A stretch of DNA of 64,000 nt from Streptomyces dysideae (GTDB lineage Bacteria; Actinomycetota; Actinomycetes; Streptomycetales; Streptomycetaceae): the NCBI RefSeq assembly GCF_001514305.1, contig NZ_KQ949107.1:62001-126000 (forward strand). Direction: 5' to 3'. The notes beneath the pieces are model-generated. The model had not been told where the DNA came from and ran no database searches. It worked only from the letters and a program-made list of their open reading frames with translations. Position numbers and translations under genes: made by a program. Below, piece by piece: positions 1-8,106 of the stretch (position 1 is its first letter; every line of letters starts with the position of its first letter).

Positions 1-878
1 AGGGCATCAGGCAGCGCCAGGGCGAGCGGCAAGACGACGAGGGAGTTGCGGGTGGCGCCGGAGAAGACGATCGCGCGGCCGGCCGGGGCGTCCAGGCGGA
101 AGAGACGGGCCACGGCCTTGCCGGCGATCGCCATGGCGACCAGGAAGACGACGTAGAACGGGACGACCGCCACAACGTCGCCGAGGCTGTCGTCGAGCCG
201 GGGGATCTGGGAGGCGACCACGACGAGCAGGGTGGCGGCCATCAGCGACACCATCGTGGTGGTCGCCGCGTCGGAGACCTTCTGTCCGGCCGGGCGGCGC
301 GCGGCCCACGCCTGCAGGGCCCATGCCAGGGCCAGCGGGAAGACGATGAGGACCAGGAACGCCTCAAGGAAGGGCCCGGCCTCGACGATGTCGGCCAGCT
401 CCGAGCCCATGAACAGGTACAGGAACACCGGCAGCAGCGCCATCTGCGTGACGAGCAGCAGCGGGGTGGCGGCCAGCAGACGACGGCTGGAGCCGTCGGC
501 CAGGCCGGAGAAGACGATCACGTAGTCCACGCACGGGCACAGCAGCACCAGCAGGACCCCGAGCCGTACGGCCTGGTCGGCGGGCAGGAACGCGAACATC
601 GCGGCGACCACGAGCGGTACCACCACGAAGTTCACCGCCAGCGCGGCGGACAGGAACCGGCCGTCGCGCAGCGAGCGGACCAGCTCGGCCGCCGGGACCT
701 GGAGGAAGGTGACGAACAGCAGCGCACCGAGCACCGGATTGATCGCGTGCTCCAGGCCCGGGCCGGCCGCCGGGGCGGCCCAGCCCAGCAGGGCTCCCGC
801 GGCCATCGCCGCCAGGTAGATCGCGACCTGGTGGTGTTCCATCCGCTCGACCAGGCCCTGCGGCCCCTGCTGCGACAC
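1..878 (-). CDS. Arsenite efflux pump of the ACR3/bile acid:sodium symporter family, 3' end cut by the window edge
   Basis: About 292 codons are visible before the gene runs off the left edge. The reading frame was translated directly from the minus strand. It gives an integral membrane protein with a series of hydrophobic helices, including a Cys in a CPCVDY stretch and a late FSGATRNSLVV motif. Both are typical of actinobacterial ACR3-like arsenic resistance proteins in the BASS superfamily, which export arsenite at the cytoplasmic membrane. The start is taken as the GTG at 878 (VSQQGPQGLVERMEHHQV), with AAGGAG about nine bases upstream. An ATG at 842 in the same frame is the alternative. 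No arsenate reductase or ArsR gene is visible beside it, so the substrate is inferred from the family. Confidence 0.8.
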   Translation of the reverse strand, partial: MSQQGPQGLVERMEHHQVAIYLAAMAAGALLGWAAPAAGPGLEHAINPVLGALLFVTFLQVPAAELVRSLRDGRFLSAALAVNFVVVPLVVAAMFAFLPADQAVRLGVLLVLLCPCVDYVIVFSGLADGSSRRLLAATPLLLVTQMALLPVFLYLFMGSELADIVEAGPFLEAFLVLIVFPLALAWALQAWAARRPAGQKVSDAATTTMVSLMAATLLVVVASQIPRLDDSLGDVVAVVPFYVVFLVAMAIAGKAVARLFRLDAPAGRAIVFSGATRNSLVVLPLALALPDA

Positions 879-985
879 CCGAACTGCTCCTTCGTACCCA
901 CCGAGGGCCGCCCGGCGGCGGCCCCACCCCCATCCTCACAGACCACCCGACCGGGGAAGCCGCCCCGCCCTGGCGGGACAGCGGC

Positions 986-1306
986 TCAGTGCTCGGTCTG
1001 CGCCGTCTCGAACCGGTCCGGAGCCGGGCCGATGGTGGGCATGCCGAGGTCGGCGCGAGCCGGGGCCGTGCGGCAGGCCGCATTCCGGCGTCGGCTCCGA
1101 ATCAGCAGCACGCCGAGACCGGAGGCCACAGCCAGCACCGCGAGGACGGGCATCCACAACGCCCCGACCGCCGAGGCAAAGCCAACCCCGCCGAGGACGG
1201 AGAGGAGCGGGCCCGTGCAGCACACCGCACAGGCGGCGACTGCGGCCGTACCGGCGCCGAGGACACCCCGGCCACGAGACGGGCGGGGCGAGGAGGAGGC
1301 GGTCAT
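986..1306 (-). CDS. Small cysteine-containing membrane protein downstream of a MerR regulator
   Basis: This 106-residue protein (MTASSSPRPS start) has two predicted membrane helices. A CAVCC pair precedes the first glycine-rich helix, and an RSRRR stop-transfer follows the second. The short two-helix form with vicinal cysteines resembles MerT/MerF-type metal carriers, but I cannot assign a named family. The ATG overlaps the stop codon of the upstream MerR gene (ATGA), so the two are translationally coupled and the protein is probably part of that regulator's metal response. The N-terminal extension open in this frame to 1543 has no supported start and lies inside the MerR gene. Confidence 0.7.
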   Translation of the reverse strand: MTASSSPRPSRGRGVLGAGTAAVAACAVCCTGPLLSVLGGVGFASAVGALWMPVLAVLAVASGLGVLLIRSRRRNAACRTAPARADLGMPTIGPAPDRFETAQTEH

Positions 1307-2076
1307 ACGGTCACTCCGAACAGGTCGGCCAGCATGCCGGCGGCGCTCTGCGGCGCGCGGACATCCAGCTGGAGGGCATCGGGGGCAAGGCGCAGGGTGA
1401 AGTCGAAGAACGCGCAGCAGCTCTGCTCCGCCGCCGCGAGGGCCGCGACCTCGGCCGCGAGGTCGGCACCGGCCGGGAAGACCAACCGCAGTCCGTCCGG
1501 GATCGTCTCGCGCCGCTCGGCCCTGCCGATCAGGGTCTGCCACTGCTCGGTGCGCTCGCCCAGCTCGGCGCCGCCCAGGGTGCAGGCCACCGGGGCACGG
1601 CGCCAGGCTTCAAGGTCCGGCTCGGGTGCGGGAGGTGTCCGTGACAGCTGGACCGGAACCGGCCCGGGAGCGGCAGTGGTGGTGCAGCCGCAGTCCGCCC
1701 CGCATGCACCGGCCGGGGCGGGGCCGCACAGGTCGGCATGGACACCGGCGAGACGGGCGGCGAACGCCCGCAGCTCCGCGATCCGCCCGTCGGTCTCCGT
1801 GATCCGCCCGGCCACCAGCGGCAGCATCCGTGCCCGTACCGAGGCGCACACCCCTTCCTCGCGCACCTCCAACAGCTCGCGGATCTCCTCCAGTGCCAGG
1901 CCCAGGAGCTTCGCCGAGGAGATGAACGCCAACCGCTCCACCGCGTCCTCGCCGTACACGCGGTACCCGGCCGGCGTGCGGTCAGCCGTCAGGAGTCCGG
2001 CGTCCTCGTAGAAGCGCAGTGTCGTGGTCGGCACGCCGGAGCGTTCGGCCAGCTGCGAGATGCGGTAGCTCGTCAT
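1303..2076 (-). CDS. MerR-family heavy-metal-responsive regulator with cysteine-rich insert and extra C-terminal domain
   Basis: This 257-residue protein begins MTSYRISQLAERSGV. An N-terminal winged helix-turn-helix (residues about 1-70, with LRFYEDAGLL) is followed by the dimerisation helix. A cysteine-rich loop comes next (about 125-145: CGPAPAGACGADCGC), as in metal-sensing MerR proteins. Past the usual MerR length of about 140 residues there is a further domain of about 110 residues that contains EQSCCAFFDF. I have seen this arrangement in actinobacterial MerR proteins but do not know its ligand. The ATG at 2076 lies only a few bases past a MerR-type promoter, which suggests autoregulation and a leaderless transcript. 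The gene is followed with a 4-base overlap by the small membrane protein. Mercury, lead or another soft metal is the likely effector. Confidence 0.85.
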   Translation of the reverse strand: MTSYRISQLAERSGVPTTTLRFYEDAGLLTADRTPAGYRVYGEDAVERLAFISSAKLLGLALEEIRELLEVREEGVCASVRARMLPLVAGRITETDGRIAELRAFAARLAGVHADLCGPAPAGACGADCGCTTTAAPGPVPVQLSRTPPAPEPDLEAWRRAPVACTLGGAELGERTEQWQTLIGRAERRETIPDGLRLVFPAGADLAAEVAALAAAEQSCCAFFDFTLRLAPDALQLDVRAPQSAAGMLADLFGVTV

Positions 2077-2084
2077 GTCACAGA

Positions 2085-2115
2085 CCGTAAACCTTCGACC
2101 CGACTCGAAGGTCAA
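2085..2115 (-). promoter_or_regulatory. MerR-type promoter with 19-bp spacer and operator palindrome
   Basis: Read on the minus strand, TTGACC (2115-2110) and TTACGG (2090-2085) are separated by 19 bp. A perfect 8-bp inverted repeat fills the spacer (arms 2091-2098 and 2105-2112, ACCTTCGA/TCGAAGGT, 6-bp centre). An over-long spacer with a centred dyad is the hallmark of MerR-activated promoters. The predicted transcription start falls within a few bases of the MerR gene's ATG at 2076. Confidence 0.8.
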
Positions 2116-2596
2116 GCCCTCACAGCTCTCTCCCGCACCCGGACCGGGGCCGCCCACGGCATCCACGGGTGCCTCCCGTTCTCTCGTGCACATCGGCCCC
2201 AGGGTGGTGCAGGAGGCGGCTCGGACGGTGAGAGCCGGGGCCTGTCGGTTTGTGGCAGCGAGCTGGGGGACTGCCCGGTATGGCGGTGCGGGGCACGCCG
2301 CTCTCGGTTCGGTGGGGGCATCGGGTCGCTCGGCCGGTTACGACGGCTCACAGGCACGGCGGCGGATCTTCCGGACGCTCGCCTGCGCCGTGCGGCTGAA
2401 TCCGCCGTCGAGTCCTGAACCCTTCTCACGAAGCGGCCGGCCGACGTCGCGTCACCGTGCGGTCAGCCGCCGAACACCTCCAGTGCAGCCGTGTCCTCGT
2501 TCGCGTTGCTCCCCTCCTTGTTCACGCCGCGTTCAGTGTGCGCTTCGAGACTTGCCGACCAGGCATGCTCGCGACCGTTGAACGAAGGGCTTTCCG
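2116..2596. other. Intergenic region with no supported gene
   Basis: The frames open here have no family resemblance and no good ribosome binding site. The promoter of the PHP-domain gene should lie near the right end. I see no other convincing structure. Confidence 0.5.
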
Positions 2597-4093
2597 GTGA
2601 AGGACAAGAACGTCGAGGATGGCGCGGCTTCGGGAGTCTCCCGGCGCCAGTTGGTCAAGTACGCGGGAGTGGGGGCGACGTTCGTCGCCGCGAGCCCGCT
2701 GGCAGCGGCAAGTCCCGCGGCAGCGGACGCCGGTGACGACCGCAGACACGGCGGCGGCTCCCGCGGCAGAGTGTGGCGCGCGGGAGATCACCACGTGCAC
2801 TCCGAGTACAGCGGCTCCTTCGACACGTCGACCAATCCGCCCACCTTCCACAAGGGCGCCGACGCGGTGTACCCGATCGTCACCAACGCCATCATGGCGA
2901 AGCACTTCGGCCTCACCTGGGCCATGTGCACCGACCACGGCGGCCCGACGCACTCGAAGGTGAACCTGGAGCAGGCGTATCCGGACCTCCTGCTTTCCCG
3001 TCAACTCGTACCCGACGTCCTGCAGTTCTGGGGAATGGAGTTCGACGCTCCGGCCCTGGACCACCACACGCTGATGATCCCTCACCACAAGGACGAGGCA
3101 CAGCAGCTGTACGAGCTGGAGAGCCGCTTCGCCAAGCGTGACGCCTTCCCCACCGATCCGGGCCGCGACACCGAGGCCAAGATGATCGAGTTCCTGAAGA
3201 CCGCGAAGGACATGCGGAACAAGCCGCTGGTGATCGCCCACCACACCTCGCGCTCGGCCACCGGTCTCGGCGTCTACGGGCAGGACACGCCGCGCGAGTT
3301 CCGCAACGGCAACAACGTCGCACCGGACATCTACGTCGGCTTCGAGGGAGCCCCCGGCCACCAGGCCGGCCCGCTCAACGCCAAGGCGCGCGGCGGTTAC
3401 GGCAACTACCCCACCCACGGCGGCTTCGACCAGATGACGGCTCGTGTCGGCGGGCTGTGGGACGCGCTGCTGGGTGAGGGTCGGCGCTGGTGGATCACCG
3501 CGACCTCGGACTCGCACGTGCACTGGACGCGGGGCGGCTCCGACTTCTGGCCCGGCGAGTACAGCAAGACCTACGTGCTGGCCAGGCAGGACTACGCCGA
3601 CATCATGGACGGGCTGCGAGGCGGCCGCATCTGGGTCGGCACGGGCGACCTGATCACCAGCCTCGACCTCACCGCGAGCGGTCAGCGCCGCAGCGCGGCC
3701 ATGGGTGAGACCCTCACCGTGAGCCGCCGCAGCCGTACCGATGTCGACATCGAGATCAGGTTCCGGCCGCTGGCGGGGCGGAACGCCAACGGTGACCACC
3801 CGGAGGTCCGGCGCGTCGACCTGATCGTCGGACAGGTCACGGGTCCGAGCGCCGACCTCGACTCCGACACCAACCCCACCACGAAGGTCGTGGCCCGGTT
3901 CGGTCCCCGCGACTGGCGCAGGCAGGGGCACGAATACGTCATCAGGTACACCCTGCGCAACGTCGAGACCGACCTCTACGCGCGCGTCCGCGGCACGAGC
4001 ACCGACGAGGCCGAGCCGCTCGCCGACGGGCTGGAGAGCCCGTGGGACGACCTGTGGTTTTACTCGAATCCGGTGTTCGTCCAGGTCCGCTAG
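2597..4093 (+). CDS. Tat-exported PHP-domain phosphoesterase-like protein
   Basis: This 498-residue protein starts at GTG after GAAGGG. The N-terminus carries a twin-arginine signal (SRRQLVK, residues 15-21) followed by an Ala-rich hydrophobic stretch and a likely cleavage region near residue 44, so it should be exported folded. The mature part begins with a PHP metal-binding motif (D64-H-H-V-H68). It continues with CTDHGG, a central AHHT and a late TSDSHVHW, which are metal ligands of the polymerase-and-histidinol-phosphatase fold. The C-terminal third is beta-rich and may be an accessory domain. The natural substrate is unknown; a phosphoester hydrolase outside the membrane is the family-based guess. 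It stands alone between the metal-resistance units. Confidence 0.8.
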   Translation: MKDKNVEDGAASGVSRRQLVKYAGVGATFVAASPLAAASPAAADAGDDRRHGGGSRGRVWRAGDHHVHSEYSGSFDTSTNPPTFHKGADAVYPIVTNAIMAKHFGLTWAMCTDHGGPTHSKVNLEQAYPDLLLSRQLVPDVLQFWGMEFDAPALDHHTLMIPHHKDEAQQLYELESRFAKRDAFPTDPGRDTEAKMIEFLKTAKDMRNKPLVIAHHTSRSATGLGVYGQDTPREFRNGNNVAPDIYVGFEGAPGHQAGPLNAKARGGYGNYPTHGGFDQMTARVGGLWDALLGEGRRWWITATSDSHVHWTRGGSDFWPGEYSKTYVLARQDYADIMDGLRGGRIWVGTGDLITSLDLTASGQRRSAAMGETLTVSRRSRTDVDIEIRFRPLAGRNANGDHPEVRRVDLIVGQVTGPSADLDSDTNPTTKVVARFGPRDWRRQGHEYVIRYTLRNVETDLYARVRGTSTDEAEPLADGLESPWDDLWFYSNPVFVQVR

Positions 4094-4393
4094 TACCTCC
4101 GGCGGCGTTCGGCATCAGTGCCGACCGATTCGCGGGCACGACAGCTCGCCTGACAGCAGGTCATGTCCGCGCGGATCTGCCGCCCACGGTGACGCGGTGT
4201 CGGCACAGGGGCGGCGACGGACATGGCGCCGTCGCCGCCCTGCTGACGGAGGAGGAACGGAGCGGCTGACCCGCCAATGCCCCGGTGTCGCTGCGGCGTC
4301 CGGTCCGCTGTAACGTGCCCCGGTGCGCGTCGGCGGTGGCGGCCGGTACGCCACCGCAGCTGCCCGGCCTTTCCCTCGCCTTCGGGGCGTGGA
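4094..4393. other. Convergent intergenic region without a clear feature
   Basis: This gap separates the convergent PHP-domain and methyltransferase-like genes. A terminator is expected but I could not find an unambiguous long hairpin. No gene is supported. Confidence 0.4.
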
Positions 4394-5026
4394 CTAGGGA
4401 TGGACGTCCGTCCCGGCTGCCCGCTGTCGTCCGAGGCCGGGCAGGAAGCGGCCCGCCGTTGCGGCGTAGGCCGCGTAGGCGGGGCCGTGCACCGCGCTGA
4501 GGTAGGGCTCCTCGACCACGCGCACCTGCAGCTCGACGGCGGTGACCAGGGCGGCGAGCGCGGCCAGCGCGAGGATGTTCGGCACCATGAGGGTGAGTCC
4601 GAGGCCGGTGACGGCCATGGCCGTGAAGATCGGGTTGCGTACGCGGGCGAAGGCGCCGTCGCTGACGAGTGCGGTGCGCTCGTCAGCGTCCACGCCCACG
4701 CGCCAGGACGCTCCCATGGCCCGCTGAGCGATCAGTGTGCCGACAATGCCGAGCACCGCGACCGCCATACCGGCGCCGTGCACCGCCGGAGCATCCTGAA
4801 CCAGGACCGGCATGCCCGCCAGGGTGGCCGCGGGTGCGGCGAAGGCGCCGAGCAGTGCCGCGACGAAGAGCACTCCGGCCCACCAGGCGGCCGAGCCGGG
4901 AGTGCCGGACAGGCCGCGGAAGCCGCTGTCGCCGGTGCGGCGACGCTGGATGAGCGTACGGATGCCGAAGGCGGCGGCCAGCCACACCGCGTACAGCGCG
5001 AGTGCCACCCAGGCCCAACCGGTCAC
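4394..5026 (-). CDS. Isoprenylcysteine carboxyl methyltransferase (ICMT/PEMT)-type membrane protein
   Basis: This 210-residue polytopic membrane protein has about five helices. The C-terminal half carries the pattern of the ICMT/PEMT family: an RNPIF motif, a hydrophobic hairpin, then EEPYL and a conserved GxAYxxY region (GPAYAAYAATAGRFLP). Such proteins use S-adenosylmethionine at the membrane. Bacterial members are often found beside metal-efflux genes, with unknown substrates. The start is the GTG at 5026, which overlaps the stop of the upstream cation transporter (GTGA). An ATG farther upstream would lie inside that gene. It is the third gene of the sensor-transporter-methyltransferase operon. 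Confidence 0.75.
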   Translation of the reverse strand: MTGWAWVALALYAVWLAAAFGIRTLIQRRRTGDSGFRGLSGTPGSAAWWAGVLFVAALLGAFAAPAATLAGMPVLVQDAPAVHGAGMAVAVLGIVGTLIAQRAMGASWRVGVDADERTALVSDGAFARVRNPIFTAMAVTGLGLTLMVPNILALAALAALVTAVELQVRVVEEPYLSAVHGPAYAAYAATAGRFLPGLGRQRAAGTDVHP

Positions 5027-5748
5027 CGCGCGCCCTCTTTCCCGTCCGGGGCGCAGCAGGTGCAGCCCGAACCGCACCCGCCTCGCTCGGCCTGCGCGTC
5101 GGCGCCGATCGGCACCGCGCAGCAGGTGTCACCGCGCCATGCCTCGCGGCCCTCCTTGACGGCGACGGCGGCGATCACCAGGGCGGCGATCGGGTCAGCC
5201 CAGGTCCAGCCGAACAGGGAGTTGGCGAGCAGCCCGGCCAGCAGGACCGCGGACAGGTAGGTACACAGCAGGGTCTGCTTGGAGTCCGCGACCGCCGAGG
5301 CGGAGCCCAGTTCGCGGCCGGCGCGGCGCTGGGCCGCCGACAGGAACGGCATCACGGCGAGGGACAAGGCGGCCAGCACGATGCCGGGGGTGGAGTGCTG
5401 GGCCTCGCCAGTGCCGGTGAGGGCCCGCACCGAGTCCACCGTGACGTAGGCGGCGAGCGCGAAGAAGGACGCCGCGATGATCCGCAGTGCGGTCTTCTCC
5501 CGCGCCTCGCGGACGGCGTGGTCGGCGGCGGAGAACTGCCAGGCGACGGCGGCTGCGGAGGAGACCTCGACGACCGAGTCAAGGCCGAAGCCGATGAGCG
5601 CGGTGGAGGAGGCGATCGTGCCCGCGGTGATCGCGACGATCGCCTCGATCACGTTGTAGGCGATGGTGGCGGCGACGAGCAGCCGTATGCGCCGGGCCAG
5701 TTGGGCGCGGCGCTGCGCGGCAGGGCCGAGGGATACCTGCAGGGCCAT
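5023..5748 (-). CDS. Cation diffusion facilitator-type transporter with cysteine-rich C-terminal tail
   Basis: The 241-residue protein has six hydrophobic helices with CDF-like metal-site residues: GFGLDSVVEV in helix 2 and ADSKQTLLCTY in the later helix pair. It should export divalent cations by proton antiport at the cytoplasmic membrane. The C-terminus lacks the usual long cytoplasmic domain. It ends in a cysteine-rich tail (CCAVP, CGSGCTCC) that could capture a thiophilic metal such as Cd or Pb. The ATG shares a base with the stop of the upstream ArsR-type gene, so expression is coupled to the sensor. Confidence 0.85.
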   Translation of the reverse strand: MALQVSLGPAAQRRAQLARRIRLLVAATIAYNVIEAIVAITAGTIASSTALIGFGLDSVVEVSSAAAVAWQFSAADHAVREAREKTALRIIAASFFALAAYVTVDSVRALTGTGEAQHSTPGIVLAALSLAVMPFLSAAQRRAGRELGSASAVADSKQTLLCTYLSAVLLAGLLANSLFGWTWADPIAALVIAAVAVKEGREAWRGDTCCAVPIGADAQAERGGCGSGCTCCAPDGKEGAR

Positions 5749-6098
5749 CAGCAGCAGTCCTTCTCGTCGGCGTCCGGGCAGGTGCGGTCGGCCTCGACGG
5801 CCAAAACGGCGCCGCGCAGGTCGTCCAGGGCGTGGCCGAGGCGGGCGTCAGCCAGTTCGTAGCGCACGCGCCGGCCTTCGGGGACGGCGACGACGATGCC
5901 GCAGTCGCGCAGGCAGGCGAGGTGGTTCGACAGCCGGGTACGGGATATAGCCAGCTGTTCAGCCAGGTCGGCCGGGTGGGCGGGGGCCTTGTGAAGGGCG
6001 AGCAGGATGCGGCAGCGGATCGGGTCGGCGAGCGCGCGTCCGAACCGGGCCAGCGCGTCGATGTCGGAGGCGATGGTCAGCACCCCTCGACGATACAT
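5748..6098 (-). CDS. ArsR/SmtB-family metal sensor, CmtR-like
   Basis: This 116-residue winged-helix repressor has a recognition helix region SRTRLSNHLACLRDCGIV. The CxxxC in that helix matches the position of the Cd/Pb ligands Cys57 and Cys61 of mycobacterial CmtR. The C-terminal tail supplies further cysteines (RTCPDADEKDCC), as CmtR does with Cys102. Metal binding in this class releases DNA and induces the neighbouring exporter. I keep the ATG at 6098. An in-frame GTG (VLTIASDIDAL) at about 6083 is an alternative start. A palindrome just upstream is the likely operator. Confidence 0.88.
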   Translation of the reverse strand: MYRRGVLTIASDIDALARFGRALADPIRCRILLALHKAPAHPADLAEQLAISRTRLSNHLACLRDCGIVVAVPEGRRVRYELADARLGHALDDLRGAVLAVEADRTCPDADEKDCC

Positions 6099-6099
6099 A

Positions 6100-6116
6100 G
6101 AATCCTGGATTCAGGA
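6100..6116 (-). promoter_or_regulatory. Probable ArsR/CmtR-type operator
   Basis: A perfect dyad GAATCC-T-GGATTC occupies 6100-6112. It is nested with an imperfect TCCTG/CAGGA dyad (6103-6116), directly upstream of the CmtR-like gene. Its position and dyad symmetry fit autoregulation by an ArsR-family repressor. Confidence 0.6.
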
Positions 6117-6197
6117 AACCGTGAATCAACCCCTTCGGGGTTGCCCGCGAGGGCGCCCGCTCCCCAGCTCTGGCGCGGCTTGGCTACGATCTGCGCG

Positions 6198-6617
6198 ATG
6201 AGCAACCGGCACGAGGGTTTCCGGGGCGCGGCCAGAGCCGCGGCCCCTTCTCTTGTGCTGCGCTGGGCCGCTCTGTTCGCTGTTGTGCTGGTGTGGGTGC
6301 TTCCGGTGTGCACCCATGCCGCCGGTGATGCGTTCTCCGCCGCCACGCCCGTGCCGGGCGCCGTGATGAGCACCGCGGCGATCGAGCGGGTCGACGGACA
6401 CGTGTGTCCCGATACGGAACACGGGCCCGGGGATGCGCGCTGTCACCCTGCTGCGGGGGCTGCCACGAGCACCGTTTCCCCGGTGGCGGTGCCCTCGCCC
6501 CGGGCGGTGGACGTGACCGCCGCGCTCTGGGCGCCGCAGTCCCTTTCCGCCCGAGGAGCACCGGGTGTTCGCGTCCACGCCCCCGGCATCCACCAGCTCC
6601 AGGTTCAGCGGGTCTAG
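6198..6617 (+). CDS. Small membrane-anchored exported protein of unknown function
   Basis: This 139-residue protein (MSNRHEGFRG) has one strong N-terminal hydrophobic helix (LRWAALFAVVLVWVLPV) and an extracytoplasmic part with scattered Cys and His. Its C-terminus, IHQLQVQRV, resembles the ends of other small exported proteins in this window (27309, 28201, 28882). The layout is reminiscent of actinobacterial DUF6153 proteins, but I cannot confirm membership. It is divergent from the CmtR operon, so the operator between them could serve both. Confidence 0.6.
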   Translation: MSNRHEGFRGAARAAAPSLVLRWAALFAVVLVWVLPVCTHAAGDAFSAATPVPGAVMSTAAIERVDGHVCPDTEHGPGDARCHPAAGAATSTVSPVAVPSPRAVDVTAALWAPQSLSARGAPGVRVHAPGIHQLQVQRV

Positions 6618-6758
6618 GACGGGCAGCCGCACGGCCGGGTGCTTCATGGCCGTGCCCGCCGATCCTTCCTGCCCCCGTGTCCCGGGTGTGCAGGCCACCG
6701 ACCGTTTGAAGCGCACCACCACGCCGTTTCCCGCGTGGTGGCCAGTAGGGAGCATGTC

Positions 6759-7407
6759 ATGGGATCTGCCGGAGCCAAGGCACAGCGCGAGGCCCGCCGC
6801 GCGAAGATAGAGGAAATGCGCCGCGCCGAGGCGGCACGGGAGCGCCGCAACCGGATCATCACCTGGACGCTCAGCGGCGTCATCGTCGCCGCCGTCACCG
6901 TCGGCAGCTGGTACTTCGTCCAGGACGCCCAGAAGAAGGAAGACGCCAAGGAGGCGGCGGCCGCCGCCCCGGTCGAGGGTGTGAAGTCCTTCAAGGAGCT
7001 GACCCAGAACCACGTCACCACCCCGGTCGACTACAAGATGTCCCCGGGGGGTGGGCGGTGACCACAACCCCGTCTGGGCGAACTGCAACGGCGACGTGTA
7101 CGACAAGGAGATCGACGAGACCAACGCCGTGCACTCCCTCGAACACGGCGCGGTCTGGATCACCTACACCGACAAGGCCGCCGCCACGGACGTCAGCACC
7201 CTCAAGGAACGCGTGAAGAAGACCCCGTACACGCTGATGAGCCCGTTCGCCGGACAGTCCTCCCCGATCACCCTGTCCGCCTGGGGCAAGCAGCTGAGCG
7301 TCGATGCGGCCTCGGACCCGCGGGTGGAGAAGTTCCTGACCAAGTACGTGCAGGGCGAGCAGACCCCGGAGCCGGGCGCCGCCTGCACGGGCGGGAAGAT
7401 GGCATGA
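6759..7407 (+). pseudogene. DUF3105 domain membrane protein interrupted by a single-base frameshift
   Basis: The first part (MGSAGAKAQREARRAK) has a charged N-terminus, one membrane helix and the start of a DUF3105 domain, ending KMSPGGGR-stop at 7061. The rest of the domain continues in the next frame from about 7051 (GGDHNPVWANCNGDVYDKEI to GKMA). The break lies in a run of six G at 7046-7051; deleting one G restores one continuous protein of about 215 residues. DUF3105 proteins are membrane-anchored with the domain outside and commonly precede DUF305 genes, as here, with an ATGA overlap. It may be a real inactivating slip, a phase-variable tract or a sequencing error. Confidence 0.8.
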
Positions 7408-8042
7408 GTACCGGCATCACCCGCCGCACGCCCGTACTGATCACCGTGGGCATCGTGGTCGTGCTGGCAGCCGCCCTCCTTGTGGGGTGGCGTGCGGTGG
7501 AGGGCACGGCGAACGCAGCCACGCCCGGCGACCGGTCGGTGGAGGCCGGGTTCTCCCGGGACATGGCGGTGCACCACCAGCAGGCGGTGGAGATGTCGTT
7601 CATCGTCCGTGACCGCACCGACGACGAGGCGGTGCGCACGCTCGCGTACGACGTCATCAACACCCAGGCCAACCAGCGCGGCATGCTGCTGGGCTGGCTG
7701 GAGAGCTGGGGGCTGAACAAGACCTCCACCCGGGCGCCGATGACGTGGATGGGCCACGGGGCGATGTACGAAGCCAAGGACGGCTCGCTCATGCCCGGCA
7801 TGGCCACCAACACGCAGCTCGACCAGCTGCGCAAGGCCACCGGCAAGGACGCCGAGATCCTCTACCTGCGGCTGATGACCGCCCACCACCAGGGCGGCAT
7901 CGACATGGCGCGCGGCGCGGTGAAGACGGCCGGCGATGACAAGCTCGTACGGCTGGCGCGGACGATGGTGGACGGGCAGCGGGCGGAGATCGACCTGATG
8001 GCCGACATGCTTGCCCAGCGGGGCGCCGAGGCCGGACAGTAG
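7404..8042 (+). CDS. DUF305 family membrane-anchored protein
   Basis: This 212-residue protein has an N-terminal signal anchor (VLITVGIVVVLAAALLVGW). Two ferritin-like DUF305 helical-pair motifs follow, around FSRDMAVHHQQAVEMS and LMTAHHQGGIDMA. The paired HH and Met residues suggest metal binding, and DUF305 genes are frequent in copper-resistance loci. The start ATG overlaps the stop of the DUF3105 reading frame (ATGA). This is evidence that the two were one translation unit before the frameshift. Confidence 0.88.
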   Translation: MSTGITRRTPVLITVGIVVVLAAALLVGWRAVEGTANAATPGDRSVEAGFSRDMAVHHQQAVEMSFIVRDRTDDEAVRTLAYDVINTQANQRGMLLGWLESWGLNKTSTRAPMTWMGHGAMYEAKDGSLMPGMATNTQLDQLRKATGKDAEILYLRLMTAHHQGGIDMARGAVKTAGDDKLVRLARTMVDGQRAEIDLMADMLAQRGAEAGQ

Positions 8043-8045
8043 GCC

Positions 8046-8087
8046 CTTCGTCCCCGGCCGGGGCAGCGGTCCCGGCCGGGGACGAAG
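8046..8087. terminator. Bidirectional intrinsic terminator
   Basis: A perfect 17-bp stem (8046-8062 with 8071-8087) with an 8-base loop lies between the convergent DUF305 and CDF genes. It has no long T-run, as is common in Streptomyces. Confidence 0.85.
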
Positions 8088-8106
8088 AGGGCGTGCCCGT
8101 GTGCTG

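Noticed and set aside
986..1543. A 185-residue version of the small membrane protein
   Set aside because: The N-terminal 79 residues are antisense-like shadow of the MerR gene. The ATGA overlap start is far better supported.
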